Origin: an uncultured Collinsella sp.
Lineage (GTDB): Bacteria > Actinomycetota > Coriobacteriia > Coriobacteriales > Coriobacteriaceae
Direction: 5' to 3'
Assembly: GCA_902461085.1 (NCBI GenBank)
Contig: CABPWH010000001.1
Span: 25,163 to 89,162 of the forward strand
DNA: 64,000 bases
In this document: piece after piece, positions 7,814 to 15,944 of the stretch
Layout: the number at the start of each line of letters is the position of its first letter
How positions within the stretch are numbered: the first letter of the stretch is position 1
Position numbers and translations under genes: made by a program
The notes under the pieces: generated by a model
What the model saw: only the letters and a program-made list of their open reading frames with translations
Databases searched by the model: none
What the model was told of the DNA's origin: nothing

Positions 7814-8352
7814 AGTTGGATGCCCTCGGCGACCTTCTCGACGGCCTTGTCGCCGGCGAGCGTGCGCAGCAGCTCCAATGCAAAGGGGAGTGACTGTGCC
7901 ATGCCGCTGGCAGTGATGATGTTGCCGTCTTGCGTGACCTTCTCGCCGGTATAGGCGCCTTCGGGGAAGCTTTTCTCAAAGCCAGGGAAGCACGTGGCGT
8001 GGCGCCCCTCGAGCAGGTCGAGCTCGCCCAGGATAAACGGGGCGGCGCAGATGGCGGCGACGTGCTTGGTCGCGGCGAACTCGCAGACCACGTCGCAGAC
8101 ACGCTGATCGGCGCGCAGGTTGGTGGCACCGGGCAGGCCGCCGGGCAGCACGACGCAGTCGTACTCGTCAAAGTTGATCTCATCAAAGAGCGCATCGCAG
8201 GTCACGGGGATCTGCAGCGAGCTTACGACCTCACGCGTGGGCATAATCGAGACGAGCGTGGCACGCACGCCGCCGCGACGCATGACATCGACCATGGTCA
8301 AGCATTCAATAGTTTCAAAGCCATCGGCGGCGAGAACGGCAACGCTGGGCAT
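7810..8352 (-). CDS. DJ-1/PfpI family protein
   Basis: A 180-residue class I glutamine amidotransferase-like protein of the DJ-1/YajL type, proposed to act as glyoxalase, deglycase or stress chaperone; the activity of this one is not known. Glu in DGFETIE near residue 13, VLPGGLPGATNL in mid-protein, and the nucleophile elbow AAICAAP with the reactive Cys are present. The start at 8352 is chosen because AAAGGA precedes it; an upstream ATG at 8376 lacks a ribosome site. It overlaps maf by 4 bp and forms a two-gene unit with it. Confidence 0.88.
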   Translation of the reverse strand: MPSVAVLAADGFETIECLTMVDVMRRGGVRATLVSIMPTREVVSSLQIPVTCDALFDEINFDEYDCVVLPGGLPGATNLRADQRVCDVVCEFAATKHVAAICAAPFILGELDLLEGRHATCFPGFEKSFPEGAYTGEKVTQDGNIITASGMAQSLPFALELLRTLAGDKAVEKVAEGIQL

Positions 8353-8458
8353 GAGGGTTCCTTTCATAGGCGGCATACAATTAGCCGTCTTATACCCCGA
8401 AGACCTCCGCTTGCCACGCTCGATTTCCCAATGATTTTTCTGAGCAATGATTAAGTGG

Positions 8459-9772
8459 CTAGTTGCGCTTGAGGTGGACGACGGTTTCGCAGTGGAAGGT
8501 TTGTGGGAATAGGTCGACTGGCGTGATCTTTATGGGGGAGAAGGTGCCTTCTTCGACAAAGCGTTTGAGATCGCGCGCCAGGGTGGCCGGGTCGCAGCTC
8601 ACGTAGGCGACATCGCGGGCACTCGTGCTGGCGATAAGGTCGATCGCCTCGGGGGCGAGGCCTGCGCGCGGCGGGTCGACCACCAAGATGTCGGCATCCT
8701 GGTCGGGGAACTCGCGCACCGCGTCTCCGCCAATGACGTCGACGTTATCAAGCTTGTTGATTTCCAGGTTACGGCGTAGATCGCGCACGGCGGGGCCGTA
8801 GGCCTCGACGGCAGCGACAAAGTCGCAGCGGCGGGCGAGCGGCAGGGTAAAGGTGCCGGCACCGCAGTACAGGTCCACGGCAAGCTCGTCTTCCTGCGGG
8901 TCGAGCGCTTTCATGACAAGCTCGATCAAAATCTCGGCACCCTTGGTGTTGACCTGGAAAAAAGACGGGGCAGACAAGCGCATCTGACCCTCGGCGATAT
9001 TCTCGGTCCATGAGCCCTCTCCGGCGAGCATTTCGACCTTGGAGACACGGCGGGCCTTCTTTTCGCCCTTGCTCATCACGCGCACGATGCTCGTGGGATG
9101 AGCGGCGTCCGCCAGCACGCGGGAGACCTGCGAGCGCGGAAAAGAGCCTGTGGGCGTCCAGAGCGCCACTTCGAGTGCCTTGGTGCGACGCGAGGCGCGA
9201 ATGCCCACGCGCTCGAGGCCCAGGTCGTGGCTGCCGCTCAGATAATTGAGCGCACCGACGACCGATTTGAGTGCCTTGGGGAAGCGTTTGTCGAACAACG
9301 GGCACGAATCGACGGTCACGATCTTGCGAGGATCGACACCGTGCATGCCAAGACGCACGCGGCCGTTTACAACGGTCGGCTCGAGTTCGATTTTATTGCG
9401 GTAGCCCCAATCATCCTTGGTGTGGCGGATGGGTTGCACCAGTTCATCGACTTGATCGGGGCTGAACTTGCCGATACGCTCGAGCGTGGAGCGCAGATTT
9501 TGCTCCTTGGCGGCGAGCTGTGCCGTGCGTGAGAGATTGCCCCACGAGCAGCCGCCGCAGATGCCCACGAAGGGGCAGGGAGGCTGAACGCGATCGGGGC
9601 TTGGCTCCAGAATCTCGGTGGTGCGGGCACGCATGAACGACTTGCCGTCCTGTACGACCTCGGCCTCGACGGTGTCGCCTGCCACGGCGCCCTGCACAAA
9701 GACGGCCTTACCGTTGTCGGCGTGCGCCAGCCCGTCGGCGCCGTAGGTCATCGATTCTATAGTGAGCTTCAT
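8459..9772 (-). CDS. TrmA/RlmD-type rRNA (uracil-5-)-methyltransferase
   Basis: An S-adenosylmethionine-dependent RNA methyltransferase of about 437 residues. The first ~55 residues look like a TRAM RNA-binding domain. CPFVGICGGC plus the later SCPLF supply cysteines for the 4Fe-4S cluster seen in RumA. VDLYCGAGTFTLPLA is the SAM site, VVDPPRAGL the catalytic-loop motif, and YVSCDPATLARDL carries the nucleophilic Cys. The target is probably U1939 and/or U747 of 23S rRNA (RlmD or RlmCD), but TrmA-type tRNA modification cannot be excluded. The ATG at 9772 follows AGGCAGGA; one at 9787 is the alternative start. The gene stands apart from its neighbours. Confidence 0.88.
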   Translation of the reverse strand: MKLTIESMTYGADGLAHADNGKAVFVQGAVAGDTVEAEVVQDGKSFMRARTTEILEPSPDRVQPPCPFVGICGGCSWGNLSRTAQLAAKEQNLRSTLERIGKFSPDQVDELVQPIRHTKDDWGYRNKIELEPTVVNGRVRLGMHGVDPRKIVTVDSCPLFDKRFPKALKSVVGALNYLSGSHDLGLERVGIRASRRTKALEVALWTPTGSFPRSQVSRVLADAAHPTSIVRVMSKGEKKARRVSKVEMLAGEGSWTENIAEGQMRLSAPSFFQVNTKGAEILIELVMKALDPQEDELAVDLYCGAGTFTLPLARRCDFVAAVEAYGPAVRDLRRNLEINKLDNVDVIGGDAVREFPDQDADILVVDPPRAGLAPEAIDLIASTSARDVAYVSCDPATLARDLKRFVEEGTFSPIKITPVDLFPQTFHCETVVHLKRN

Positions 9773-9818
9773 ATTCCTGCCTGTCATTCGCGTTGTTGTT
9801 CGCACCATGGTAGCAGGG

Positions 9819-9862
9819 AAAAGCGCCCCGCATCCGAGGCTTTCCTCAAATGCGGGGCGCTT
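9819..9862 (-). terminator. Terminator hairpin after polyphosphate kinase
   Basis: AAGCGCCCCGCAT and ATGCGGGGCGCTT form a 13-bp stem, followed by TT on the minus strand. It lies about 35 nt beyond the ppk stop. Confidence 0.75.
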
Positions 9863-9896
9863 CTACAACCGCTTCTACAAACTGCTTCTACAAACG
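9859..9896. repeat. Three tandem 12-13 bp repeats
   Basis: GCTTCTACAA occurs three times at 12-13 bp intervals, immediately downstream of the ppk stop and running into its terminator stem. Looks like local slippage; no function proposed. Confidence 0.7.
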
Positions 9897-9897
9897 A

Positions 9898-12300
9898 CTA
9901 TTTCGTCTTGCCGGTAATGAGCGTCTTAAGACCCAGGCCGATCAGACCCAGGCCCATGCGCACGCGACCGGGGCGATGGCGCTCGATGGCCTTGGTCTTG
10001 CCGGCGGGCTTATCGCGACGGGCGCTCGTCTCGGGTGCGGGCTTGGTGACCTGCGGCTCGGGCTGAGGTGCAGGTGCGGGCTCGGGCTCAATGACGGTCG
10101 CCTGGACCTCTTGGACTTTGGGTGCTACCGGCTGCGGCTCGGGCTCGGGGGCGGGTTTCGCCTCAATGACGGGCTCGGGCGCGGCCTCGGCGTTGCGATA
10201 GGCACGCTCCAGCAGGGCTTCCTGCGAGTTGAAGGGTTTCTCACCCTCTGCACGCTCCACGGGGACCCAGGTGCCGTCGCTCGTGAGGCTGCGGGCCTTC
10301 ACGTTGTCGCGCAGCTGCATGCCCATGTACTCGTGCACTAGGGCGCGGCAGGTGGGGTCGAGCACGGGGAAGGCAATCTCCACGCGGTGCTCGGTGTTGC
10401 GCGTCATCATGTCTGCCGAGCTCAGGTAAATCATGTCCGAGTCCACGCCGAAAGCATAGACGCGCGCGTGCTCCAAAAAGCGTCCGACGATGGAGCGGAC
10501 ATGCACGTTCTCGGTCTTGCCCGGAACACCGGGCTTGAGACACGAGATGCCGCGGATGATCATGTCCACGCGGACTCCTGCGCACGATGCCTCGGCGATC
10601 TTGTCGATAACCTCGCGGTCGGTCAGCGAGTTGAGCTTAAAGAACACGCGGGCGGGCTCGCCGGCAAGGGCGCGCTGGATCTCGCGGTCAAGCCCGCGCA
10701 TGATGAGCGGTTTCAGTCCGACGGGCGCCACACCCAGGAAGCGGTAGTCGCCGCGCAGGTTGCCCAGCGACAGATTGCGGAAGAACAGGTTGGCGTCCTC
10801 GCCGATGCCGGGATGGGCTGTCATGAGCATAAAGTCGCTGTAGAGTTTGGCCGTCTTCTCGTTAAAGTTGCCGGTGCCCAAAAGCGTGAGGCGCGTTAGC
10901 GCCATGCCCTCGCGATAGGTGAGCTGGCAGATCTTTGAGTGGCATTTAAAGCCCTCGGAACCATAGATGACGGTGCAGCCGGCCTCTTCCAGGCGCTCGG
11001 CCCACTCGATGTTGTTCTGCTCGTCAAAGCGGGCACGAAGTTCCATGAGCACCGTGACCTCTTTGCCGTTCTCGGCAGCATCGATCAGCGACTCGCACAG
11101 GCGGCTCTGCTTGGCCACGCGGTAGAGCGTGATGCGCAGCGAGATGCACTCGGTGTCGTAGGCGGCCTCGTGCACCAGATCCAGGAAGGGGTTCATGGCC
11201 TCGTAGGGATAAAAGAGCAGCTTGTCGTGCTGCAGCACCTGCTCGCGGATGGAGCGGGTCATGTCGATGGTGGGATTGGGCTGCGGCCTAAACGGCGTAA
11301 AGAGCAGCTCGTTGCGCAGGTGCTCGGGAATCTTGCCCTCAATGCCAAAGACGTAGCCCAGGTCGAGCGGGATATCGCAGGTAAAGACAGAGCGGCGCGA
11401 AAGCTCGAGCGCCTTGCGGATGGTCTTGAGCGTTGCCTTCTCGAGCGACCCCGAGACCGCGAGCACTACCGGCTGCAGACGCAGGCGCTTCTTGAGGATG
11501 CGCTTCATGTGCTGGCGGTAGTCCTCTTCCTCTTCGACGCCCTCGCCGTCCGGATCGATGTCGGCGTTGCGGGTGACGCGGATCAGCGCACGATCCAGCG
11601 GCTTATAGGAGCCAAAGCAGCTGTCCAGGCAGGCGAGGATGACGTCCTCGAGCAAGATGTAGGAGTAGGTGCCGGTGGGCGAGGGGATCTCGACCACGCG
11701 GTTCATCGAGGCGGAAATCTCGATAAGGCCCAGCAGGCTCTCCTCGTCGGTGGCGCCGTCCAGACCACAGGCCAGATAGAGCGCGCCATTGCGTAGGTTG
11801 GGGAAGGGGTGGCGAGGATCGATGACCAGCGGCGAGATGACCGGCGACACGTAGGCCTGGAAGTAGCGGGTTACAAAGGTGCGCTCCTCGGGCGTAAGCG
11901 AATCGATGCGGGCGCGGTGAACGCCCAAGGTGTCGAGCTTGCCCTCGATGCTCTTAAAGATGGACTCCCAACGGGTAAGGAGCCCGGGCATTTCGGCCAT
12001 GACAGCATCGACCTGTTCGGAGGCGGTCATATTGCTCTTGTTGTCGACAGGTTGTTTTTTGAGCTCCGCCAGATCGGACAGGCCGCCCACGCGCACCATG
12101 AGAAACTCGTCGAGGTTAGACTCGAAAATCGATACGAACTTTAGACGCTCGAACAGCGGAACGGTCTCATCGAAGGCTTCGTCAAGCACGCGGTTGTCAA
12201 AGCGCAGCCAGCTAAGCTCTCGGTTTTGCGTGTACGAGAAGTCGCGCGGCGGTTTGCGCAGCTTTGCGGCGGCTTGCTTCTTTTCGATTTTGCTCGGCAT
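9898..12300 (-). CDS. ppk1: Polyphosphate kinase 1
   Basis: Polymerises the gamma phosphate of ATP into polyphosphate, reversibly. The 800-residue protein has the N domain (NRELSWLRFDNRVL), the head domain, and two phospholipase-D-like C domains. FKCHSKICQL carries the autophosphorylated His. The segment before GTGNFNEKTAKLY reads TLL where Escherichia coli has a second conserved His (AHI), so that residue is replaced. After the usual end near residue 690 there is a ~100-residue Pro/Glu-rich low-complexity linker and a basic Gly/Leu C-terminus. The start at 12300 follows GGACAG; an ATG lies six bases upstream. The gene is divergent from the arginine block. Confidence 0.94.
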   Translation of the reverse strand: MPSKIEKKQAAAKLRKPPRDFSYTQNRELSWLRFDNRVLDEAFDETVPLFERLKFVSIFESNLDEFLMVRVGGLSDLAELKKQPVDNKSNMTASEQVDAVMAEMPGLLTRWESIFKSIEGKLDTLGVHRARIDSLTPEERTFVTRYFQAYVSPVISPLVIDPRHPFPNLRNGALYLACGLDGATDEESLLGLIEISASMNRVVEIPSPTGTYSYILLEDVILACLDSCFGSYKPLDRALIRVTRNADIDPDGEGVEEEEDYRQHMKRILKKRLRLQPVVLAVSGSLEKATLKTIRKALELSRRSVFTCDIPLDLGYVFGIEGKIPEHLRNELLFTPFRPQPNPTIDMTRSIREQVLQHDKLLFYPYEAMNPFLDLVHEAAYDTECISLRITLYRVAKQSRLCESLIDAAENGKEVTVLMELRARFDEQNNIEWAERLEEAGCTVIYGSEGFKCHSKICQLTYREGMALTRLTLLGTGNFNEKTAKLYSDFMLMTAHPGIGEDANLFFRNLSLGNLRGDYRFLGVAPVGLKPLIMRGLDREIQRALAGEPARVFFKLNSLTDREVIDKIAEASCAGVRVDMIIRGISCLKPGVPGKTENVHVRSIVGRFLEHARVYAFGVDSDMIYLSSADMMTRNTEHRVEIAFPVLDPTCRALVHEYMGMQLRDNVKARSLTSDGTWVPVERAEGEKPFNSQEALLERAYRNAEAAPEPVIEAKPAPEPEPQPVAPKVQEVQATVIEPEPAPAPQPEPQVTKPAPETSARRDKPAGKTKAIERHRPGRVRMGLGLIGLGLKTLITGKTK

Positions 12301-12855
12301 ATGCATCTGTCCGTTCAGTCCCCACAGAGGACGGTAGCCTAACACTTTTCACTATTGTCTCAATTTAGTCGACCGCTGGCACGGACGTATCGCGTGAACG
12401 GTATCTTTACCTACTTCTTACGCTGACAAGTCATAGGACTGACGCCCTGCTCGTCTGCAAGTGGTCTATATCCTCACTCAACTGGTACGTAAGTGTGAAT
12501 AAGAATGATAGATAGCTGAATATCATCGAATACAGGCGGAAACGTAAACAAGCGTCATTTATATACATAAAACTTATTTAGCTATGCAATTCTGAATCAA
12601 AAGTTTAGAGATGCAATTGCAAATGGTTTTTAGGAAAAAAGAGCGTTTACCTTAGAAAAGTTACTTTAGAATGCCGAAGTACATCATGGGGGAATCACAT
12701 GCGATATACCGTTCATCGCACTTTGTTGACCGTTCGGGGGCGAGGTGGAATTGCGGGTGGAATTTGGATATAACTAGAGCTGTCAGCAAGCAGCGTCCGC
12801 TATGGAAGGGCGCTGAGAGATTCGGCCGAAAGGCCCGAAAGAAAGGTAGGAGGCC
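12301..12855. other. AT-rich control region between ppk and the first arcA
   Basis: About 555 bp, clearly richer in A+T than the genes around it. It contains the arcA promoter region (12709-12774), an isolated GAACGGTAT at 12396-12404 (inverse of the promoter boxes), and TGTGAATAAGAATGA at 12494, which loosely resembles an arginine-repressor half site. No convincing gene. Confidence 0.6.
12709..12774 (+). promoter_or_regulatory. Promoter and paired activator boxes of arcA copy 1
   Basis: CCGTTCA at 12709 and CCGTTCG at 12730 are direct repeats 21 bp apart. The second continues into a GGGGGCGAGGTGGAA stretch also found before the other arcA. TATAAC at 12769 is the likely -10, 39 bp from the second box start. 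There is no -35 hexamer at 17 bp, so activation by a bound protein is likely. The regulator is not identified. Confidence 0.6.
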
Positions 12856-14097
12856 ATGACGAAAGGTCTGCACGTGCCTTCCGAGATCGGCAAGCTCAGG
12901 AAGGTCTGCCTGCACCGTCCCGGCGACGAGCTCCTCAACCTGCCGCCCGACGAGCTCGAGCGACTCCTGTTCGACGACGTCCCGTTCCTGGAGGTCGCGC
13001 AGCAGGAGCACGACACCTTCGCCCAGATCCTGAGGGACCAGGGCGTGGAGGTCCTCTATCTCGAGAACCTCGTCGCCGAGGTGTTCGACCAGGTCCCCGG
13101 CGCCCGCGCCGAGTTCACCGACCAGTACATCGCCGAGGCCGGCATCCGCGGCCAGCACATGCCGCAGATCGTCCGCGAGAAGCTGGACTCCATCGAGGAC
13201 AACCTCGAGTTCGTCAAGAAGACCATGGCCGGCATGACCAAGTCCGAGATCGACATGCCCCTCACGGCGTCCACGACCCTCGACTCCCTGGTCAACTCCG
13301 AGTCCGAGTCCGACCTGATCATCGACCCGATGCCCAACCTCTACTTCACCCGCGACCCGTTCGCGGTCATCGGCGAGGGCGTCAACCTCAACCGCATGTA
13401 CTCGGTCACCCGCAACCGCGAGACCCTGTACGGCAAGTACATCTTCAAGTACCACCCCGACTACAAGGACGTCTCGCTGTACTTCCGTCGCGACTGCCAG
13501 TTCCACACCGAGGGCGGCGACGTGCTGAACATCAACGAGAAGACCCTCGCCGTCGGCATCTCCCAGCGCACCCAGGCCGCCGCGATCGACGTCATGGCCC
13601 AGAACATCTTCTGGAACTCCGACTCCAAGGTCGAGCGCATCCTGGCCTTCGACATCCCGGTCTCGCGCGCCTTCATGCACCTCGACACGGTCTTCACCCA
13701 GATCGACGTCGATAAGTTCACGATCCACCCCGCCATCATGGGCACCCTGCGCGTCTACGAGCTGACCGCCGGCAAGAACCCGGGCGACGTGAACATCCGC
13801 CTGATCGAGGACACCCTCGAGCACGTCCTGGAGGACGCCACCGGCGTCGACCAGGTCAAGCTGATCCCCTGCGGCGGCGGCGACCCGATCGCGGCCTCCC
13901 GCGAGCAGTGGAACGACGGCTCCAACACCCTGTGCGTCGAGCCCGGCAAGATCTGCGTCTACGCCCGCAACACCGTCACCAACGACGTGCTGTACAAGGA
14001 GGGCCTGGACCTTCTCGTCGTGCCCTCCGCCGAGCTCTCCCGCGGCCGCGGCGGCCCGCGCTGCATGAGCATGCCCTTCTGGCGCGAGGACCTCTAA
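12856..14097 (+). CDS. arcA: Arginine deiminase, copy 1
   Basis: Hydrolyses arginine to citrulline and ammonia, the first step of the arginine deiminase pathway. The 413 residues contain FTRDP, HTEGGD and the C-terminal RCMSMPF, whose Cys (residue 403) is the catalytic nucleophile. A GGTAGGAGG ribosome site precedes the ATG. The gene is identical in sequence to the copy at 15945, and the identical block starts ~24 bp before the ATG and ends at the stop codon. Its codons end almost always in C or G, much more so than in adjacent genes, which suggests very high expression or a different origin. It is followed by a terminator and an aminotransferase gene. Confidence 0.97.
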   Translation: MTKGLHVPSEIGKLRKVCLHRPGDELLNLPPDELERLLFDDVPFLEVAQQEHDTFAQILRDQGVEVLYLENLVAEVFDQVPGARAEFTDQYIAEAGIRGQHMPQIVREKLDSIEDNLEFVKKTMAGMTKSEIDMPLTASTTLDSLVNSESESDLIIDPMPNLYFTRDPFAVIGEGVNLNRMYSVTRNRETLYGKYIFKYHPDYKDVSLYFRRDCQFHTEGGDVLNINEKTLAVGISQRTQAAAIDVMAQNIFWNSDSKVERILAFDIPVSRAFMHLDTVFTQIDVDKFTIHPAIMGTLRVYELTAGKNPGDVNIRLIEDTLEHVLEDATGVDQVKLIPCGGGDPIAASREQWNDGSNTLCVEPGKICVYARNTVTNDVLYKEGLDLLVVPSAELSRGRGGPRCMSMPFWREDL

Positions 14098-14158
14098 AGT
14101 CTTCAAGGACTCGTACGGGTCATAATACATACATCTAGCTGCCATTAGATGTCTCCCA

Positions 14159-14190
14159 TTGGGGCGGTGCGGGTTTTCGCACCGCCCCAA
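14159..14190 (+). terminator. Hairpin after arcA copy 1
   Basis: A 13-bp perfect stem, TTGGGGCGGTGCG with CGCACCGCCCCAA, loop GGTTTT, with only a weak T-rich tail (CCTTGT). Probably a partial terminator, allowing some read-through into the aminotransferase gene. Confidence 0.6.
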
Positions 14191-14246
14191 CCTTGTATGA
14201 GGAACGTCAACACGATTGGACGACTGCTTTTGTAAGGAGCTTGGCC

Positions 14247-15371
14247 ATGGACATCAAGACGATTGGCGTTGAGGAATGGCTCAACGTTTGGGAGAAGAGC
14301 GCCGCGTGGGACATCGCCCAGTCGACGATCTCGTCGCTCACCATGGGCGAGCTGCGCGCGCTCGATGAACAGGACGGCGCCACGTTCTACGAGCGCCTGG
14401 ACCGCGAGAAGATGAACTACGGCTGGATCGAGGGCTCGCCGGAGTTTAAGGCCGAGGTTGCCAAGCTGTATCGTCGCGAGGTCAATCCCGATCACATTCT
14501 GCAGACCAATGGCTGCACGGGCGCTAACCTCAACGCCATCATGGCTGTGGTCGAGCCCGGCGACCATGTTATCGCCGAGTGGCCCACCTACGCGCCGCTC
14601 TACGAGATTCCGCGCACGCTGGGCGCCGAGGTCGAGTATTGGGGGCTTCGCGAGGAACTCGGCTGGAAGCCCGATATCGAACAGCTCAAGCGCCTGGTTC
14701 GCCCCACCACCAAGCTCATCTGCATCAACAACGCATCGAACCCCATCGGTACGGTGCTCGATGCCGATATGCTCGGCCAGATTGCCGAGATCGCCCGTTC
14801 GGTGGGCGCCTACGTGCTGTGCGACGAGGTGTACCTGCCGCTTGAGAACACCGAGGCCTTTATGTCGATGGCTGACGTGTACGAGAATGCCATTGTCACC
14901 AACTCGTTGTCGAAGACCTATTCGACGCCTGCGGCCCGCGTGGGCTGGGTCGTGGCAGACGAAGAGGTGTCCAACCGTATCCGTACCTATCGCGATTACA
15001 CCATGATCTGCGGCGGCGTGTTCAACGATGCCCTGGCGACCTATGTGCTCGAGCACAAGGACAAGATTGTCGAGCGCAATCGCAAGATCGTGTTTGGCAA
15101 CCGCGATATCGCGCAGGCTTGGATCGATACGCAGCATCGCGTTTCCTGGACGGCTCCGCAGGGCGTGTCCACCTCGTTTATCCAGCTTGATATTCCCGAG
15201 GACGACGAGGGGTTCTGCAAGCGCCTGCTGTCCGAGAGGGGAGTGCTGCTGGTACCCGGCAGCCGCTTTGAGCTTCCCTGTGGCGCACGCCTGGGCTACT
15301 GCGCGAGCGAGGACGTTCTGCGTGAGGGCCTGATGCTTTTGGGCGAGGCACTGGCGGAGTTTGATCGCTAG
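14247..15371 (+). CDS. PLP-dependent aminotransferase, class I/II fold
   Basis: A 374-residue fold-type I enzyme. NGCTGANLNAI binds the cofactor phosphate, NNASNPIGTV is the conserved Asn-Pro motif, CDEVYLPLE holds the Asp contacting the pyridine ring, and NSLSKTYSTPAARVGW carries the Schiff-base Lys. The ATG at 14247 follows AAGGAG; an upstream in-frame ATG at 14193 has no such site. It lies between two identical arcA genes, so a role with arginine, citrulline, ornithine or a keto-acid acceptor is plausible. It could also be a cystathionine-lyase-like or capreomycidine-synthase-like enzyme. The substrate cannot be read from the sequence. Confidence 0.85.
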   Translation: MDIKTIGVEEWLNVWEKSAAWDIAQSTISSLTMGELRALDEQDGATFYERLDREKMNYGWIEGSPEFKAEVAKLYRREVNPDHILQTNGCTGANLNAIMAVVEPGDHVIAEWPTYAPLYEIPRTLGAEVEYWGLREELGWKPDIEQLKRLVRPTTKLICINNASNPIGTVLDADMLGQIAEIARSVGAYVLCDEVYLPLENTEAFMSMADVYENAIVTNSLSKTYSTPAARVGWVVADEEVSNRIRTYRDYTMICGGVFNDALATYVLEHKDKIVERNRKIVFGNRDIAQAWIDTQHRVSWTAPQGVSTSFIQLDIPEDDEGFCKRLLSERGVLLVPGSRFELPCGARLGYCASEDVLREGLMLLGEALAEFDR

Positions 15372-15420
15372 GATTCCGATGATCTTCGAGGGCCTTATCT
15401 AAATTGGCCGAAGATAATCG

Positions 15421-15459
15421 AAAACGGACCCGTTTCCCTAGTGAAGCGGGTCCGTTTTT
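15421..15459 (+). terminator. Strong terminator after the aminotransferase gene
   Basis: AAAACGGACCCG (15421-15432) pairs with CGGGTCCGTTTT (15447-15458), with a T run. It isolates the aminotransferase from the second arcA. Confidence 0.9.
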
Positions 15460-15540
15460 CTATACCGAGAAGTCAAGTTGTTACAAATGGGGCTGTAAAG
15501 CGAGCCGGTATCCGCTGGGCCTTATACTGAGTTTCCGGTG

Positions 15541-15568
15541 AACGGTATCAAGCGTCTGGTAAACGGTA
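15541..15568. promoter_or_regulatory. Distal AACGGTA box pair
   Basis: AACGGTA at 15541-15547 and 15562-15568 are spaced 21 bp. They are the reverse complement of TACCGTT, the box core found near the promoters of both arcA copies. A distal operator allowing looping is possible. Confidence 0.45.
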
Positions 15569-15796
15569 ATTTATTTACCAGAAATGAATAGGACAAACTT
15601 TTTTCTGAATAAAAATGAAAATGGTTGAGACACGGTATGAACCGCTAATTCTATTCATAGCTTTATTGGAAATATGCAATTTGAGGATGGTTTAACAAAG
15701 TTTAGTTCCATTTGATTTTAGGATTGAAAACGCGTTTAAGCACGTAAATACGCTTTATTAAGATGAAGTGTGCCATGCGTGAAGTATATGTGTATG

Positions 15797-15862
15797 CCGT
15801 TCACCCCCTATAAAAAACCGTTCGGGGGCAAGGTGGAAGTATGAGCTGATTTTGGATATAAA
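15797..15862 (+). promoter_or_regulatory. Promoter and paired activator boxes of arcA copy 2
   Basis: CCGTTCA at 15797 and CCGTTCG at 15818 are 21 bp apart; TATAAA at 15857 is the likely -10, again 39 bp beyond the second box start. Spacing equals that before arcA copy 1 although the bases between have diverged, which supports selection on the boxes. Confidence 0.6.
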
Positions 15863-15944
15863 TATGTCGTCAGCAATAACGCCTCACACGGAGGGGCGCT
15901 AACGAATCGGCCCTGACAAGGGCCCGAAAGAAAGGTAGGAGGCC

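Larger units (their letters stand above)
15460..15944. other. AT-rich control region of the second arcA
   Basis: About 485 bp without a gene. It carries direct repeats AACGGTA at 15541 and 15562 (21 bp apart, inverse orientation to the promoter boxes), CTGAATAAAAATGA near 15605, resembling an ArgR half site, and the promoter at 15797-15862. Confidence 0.6.
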
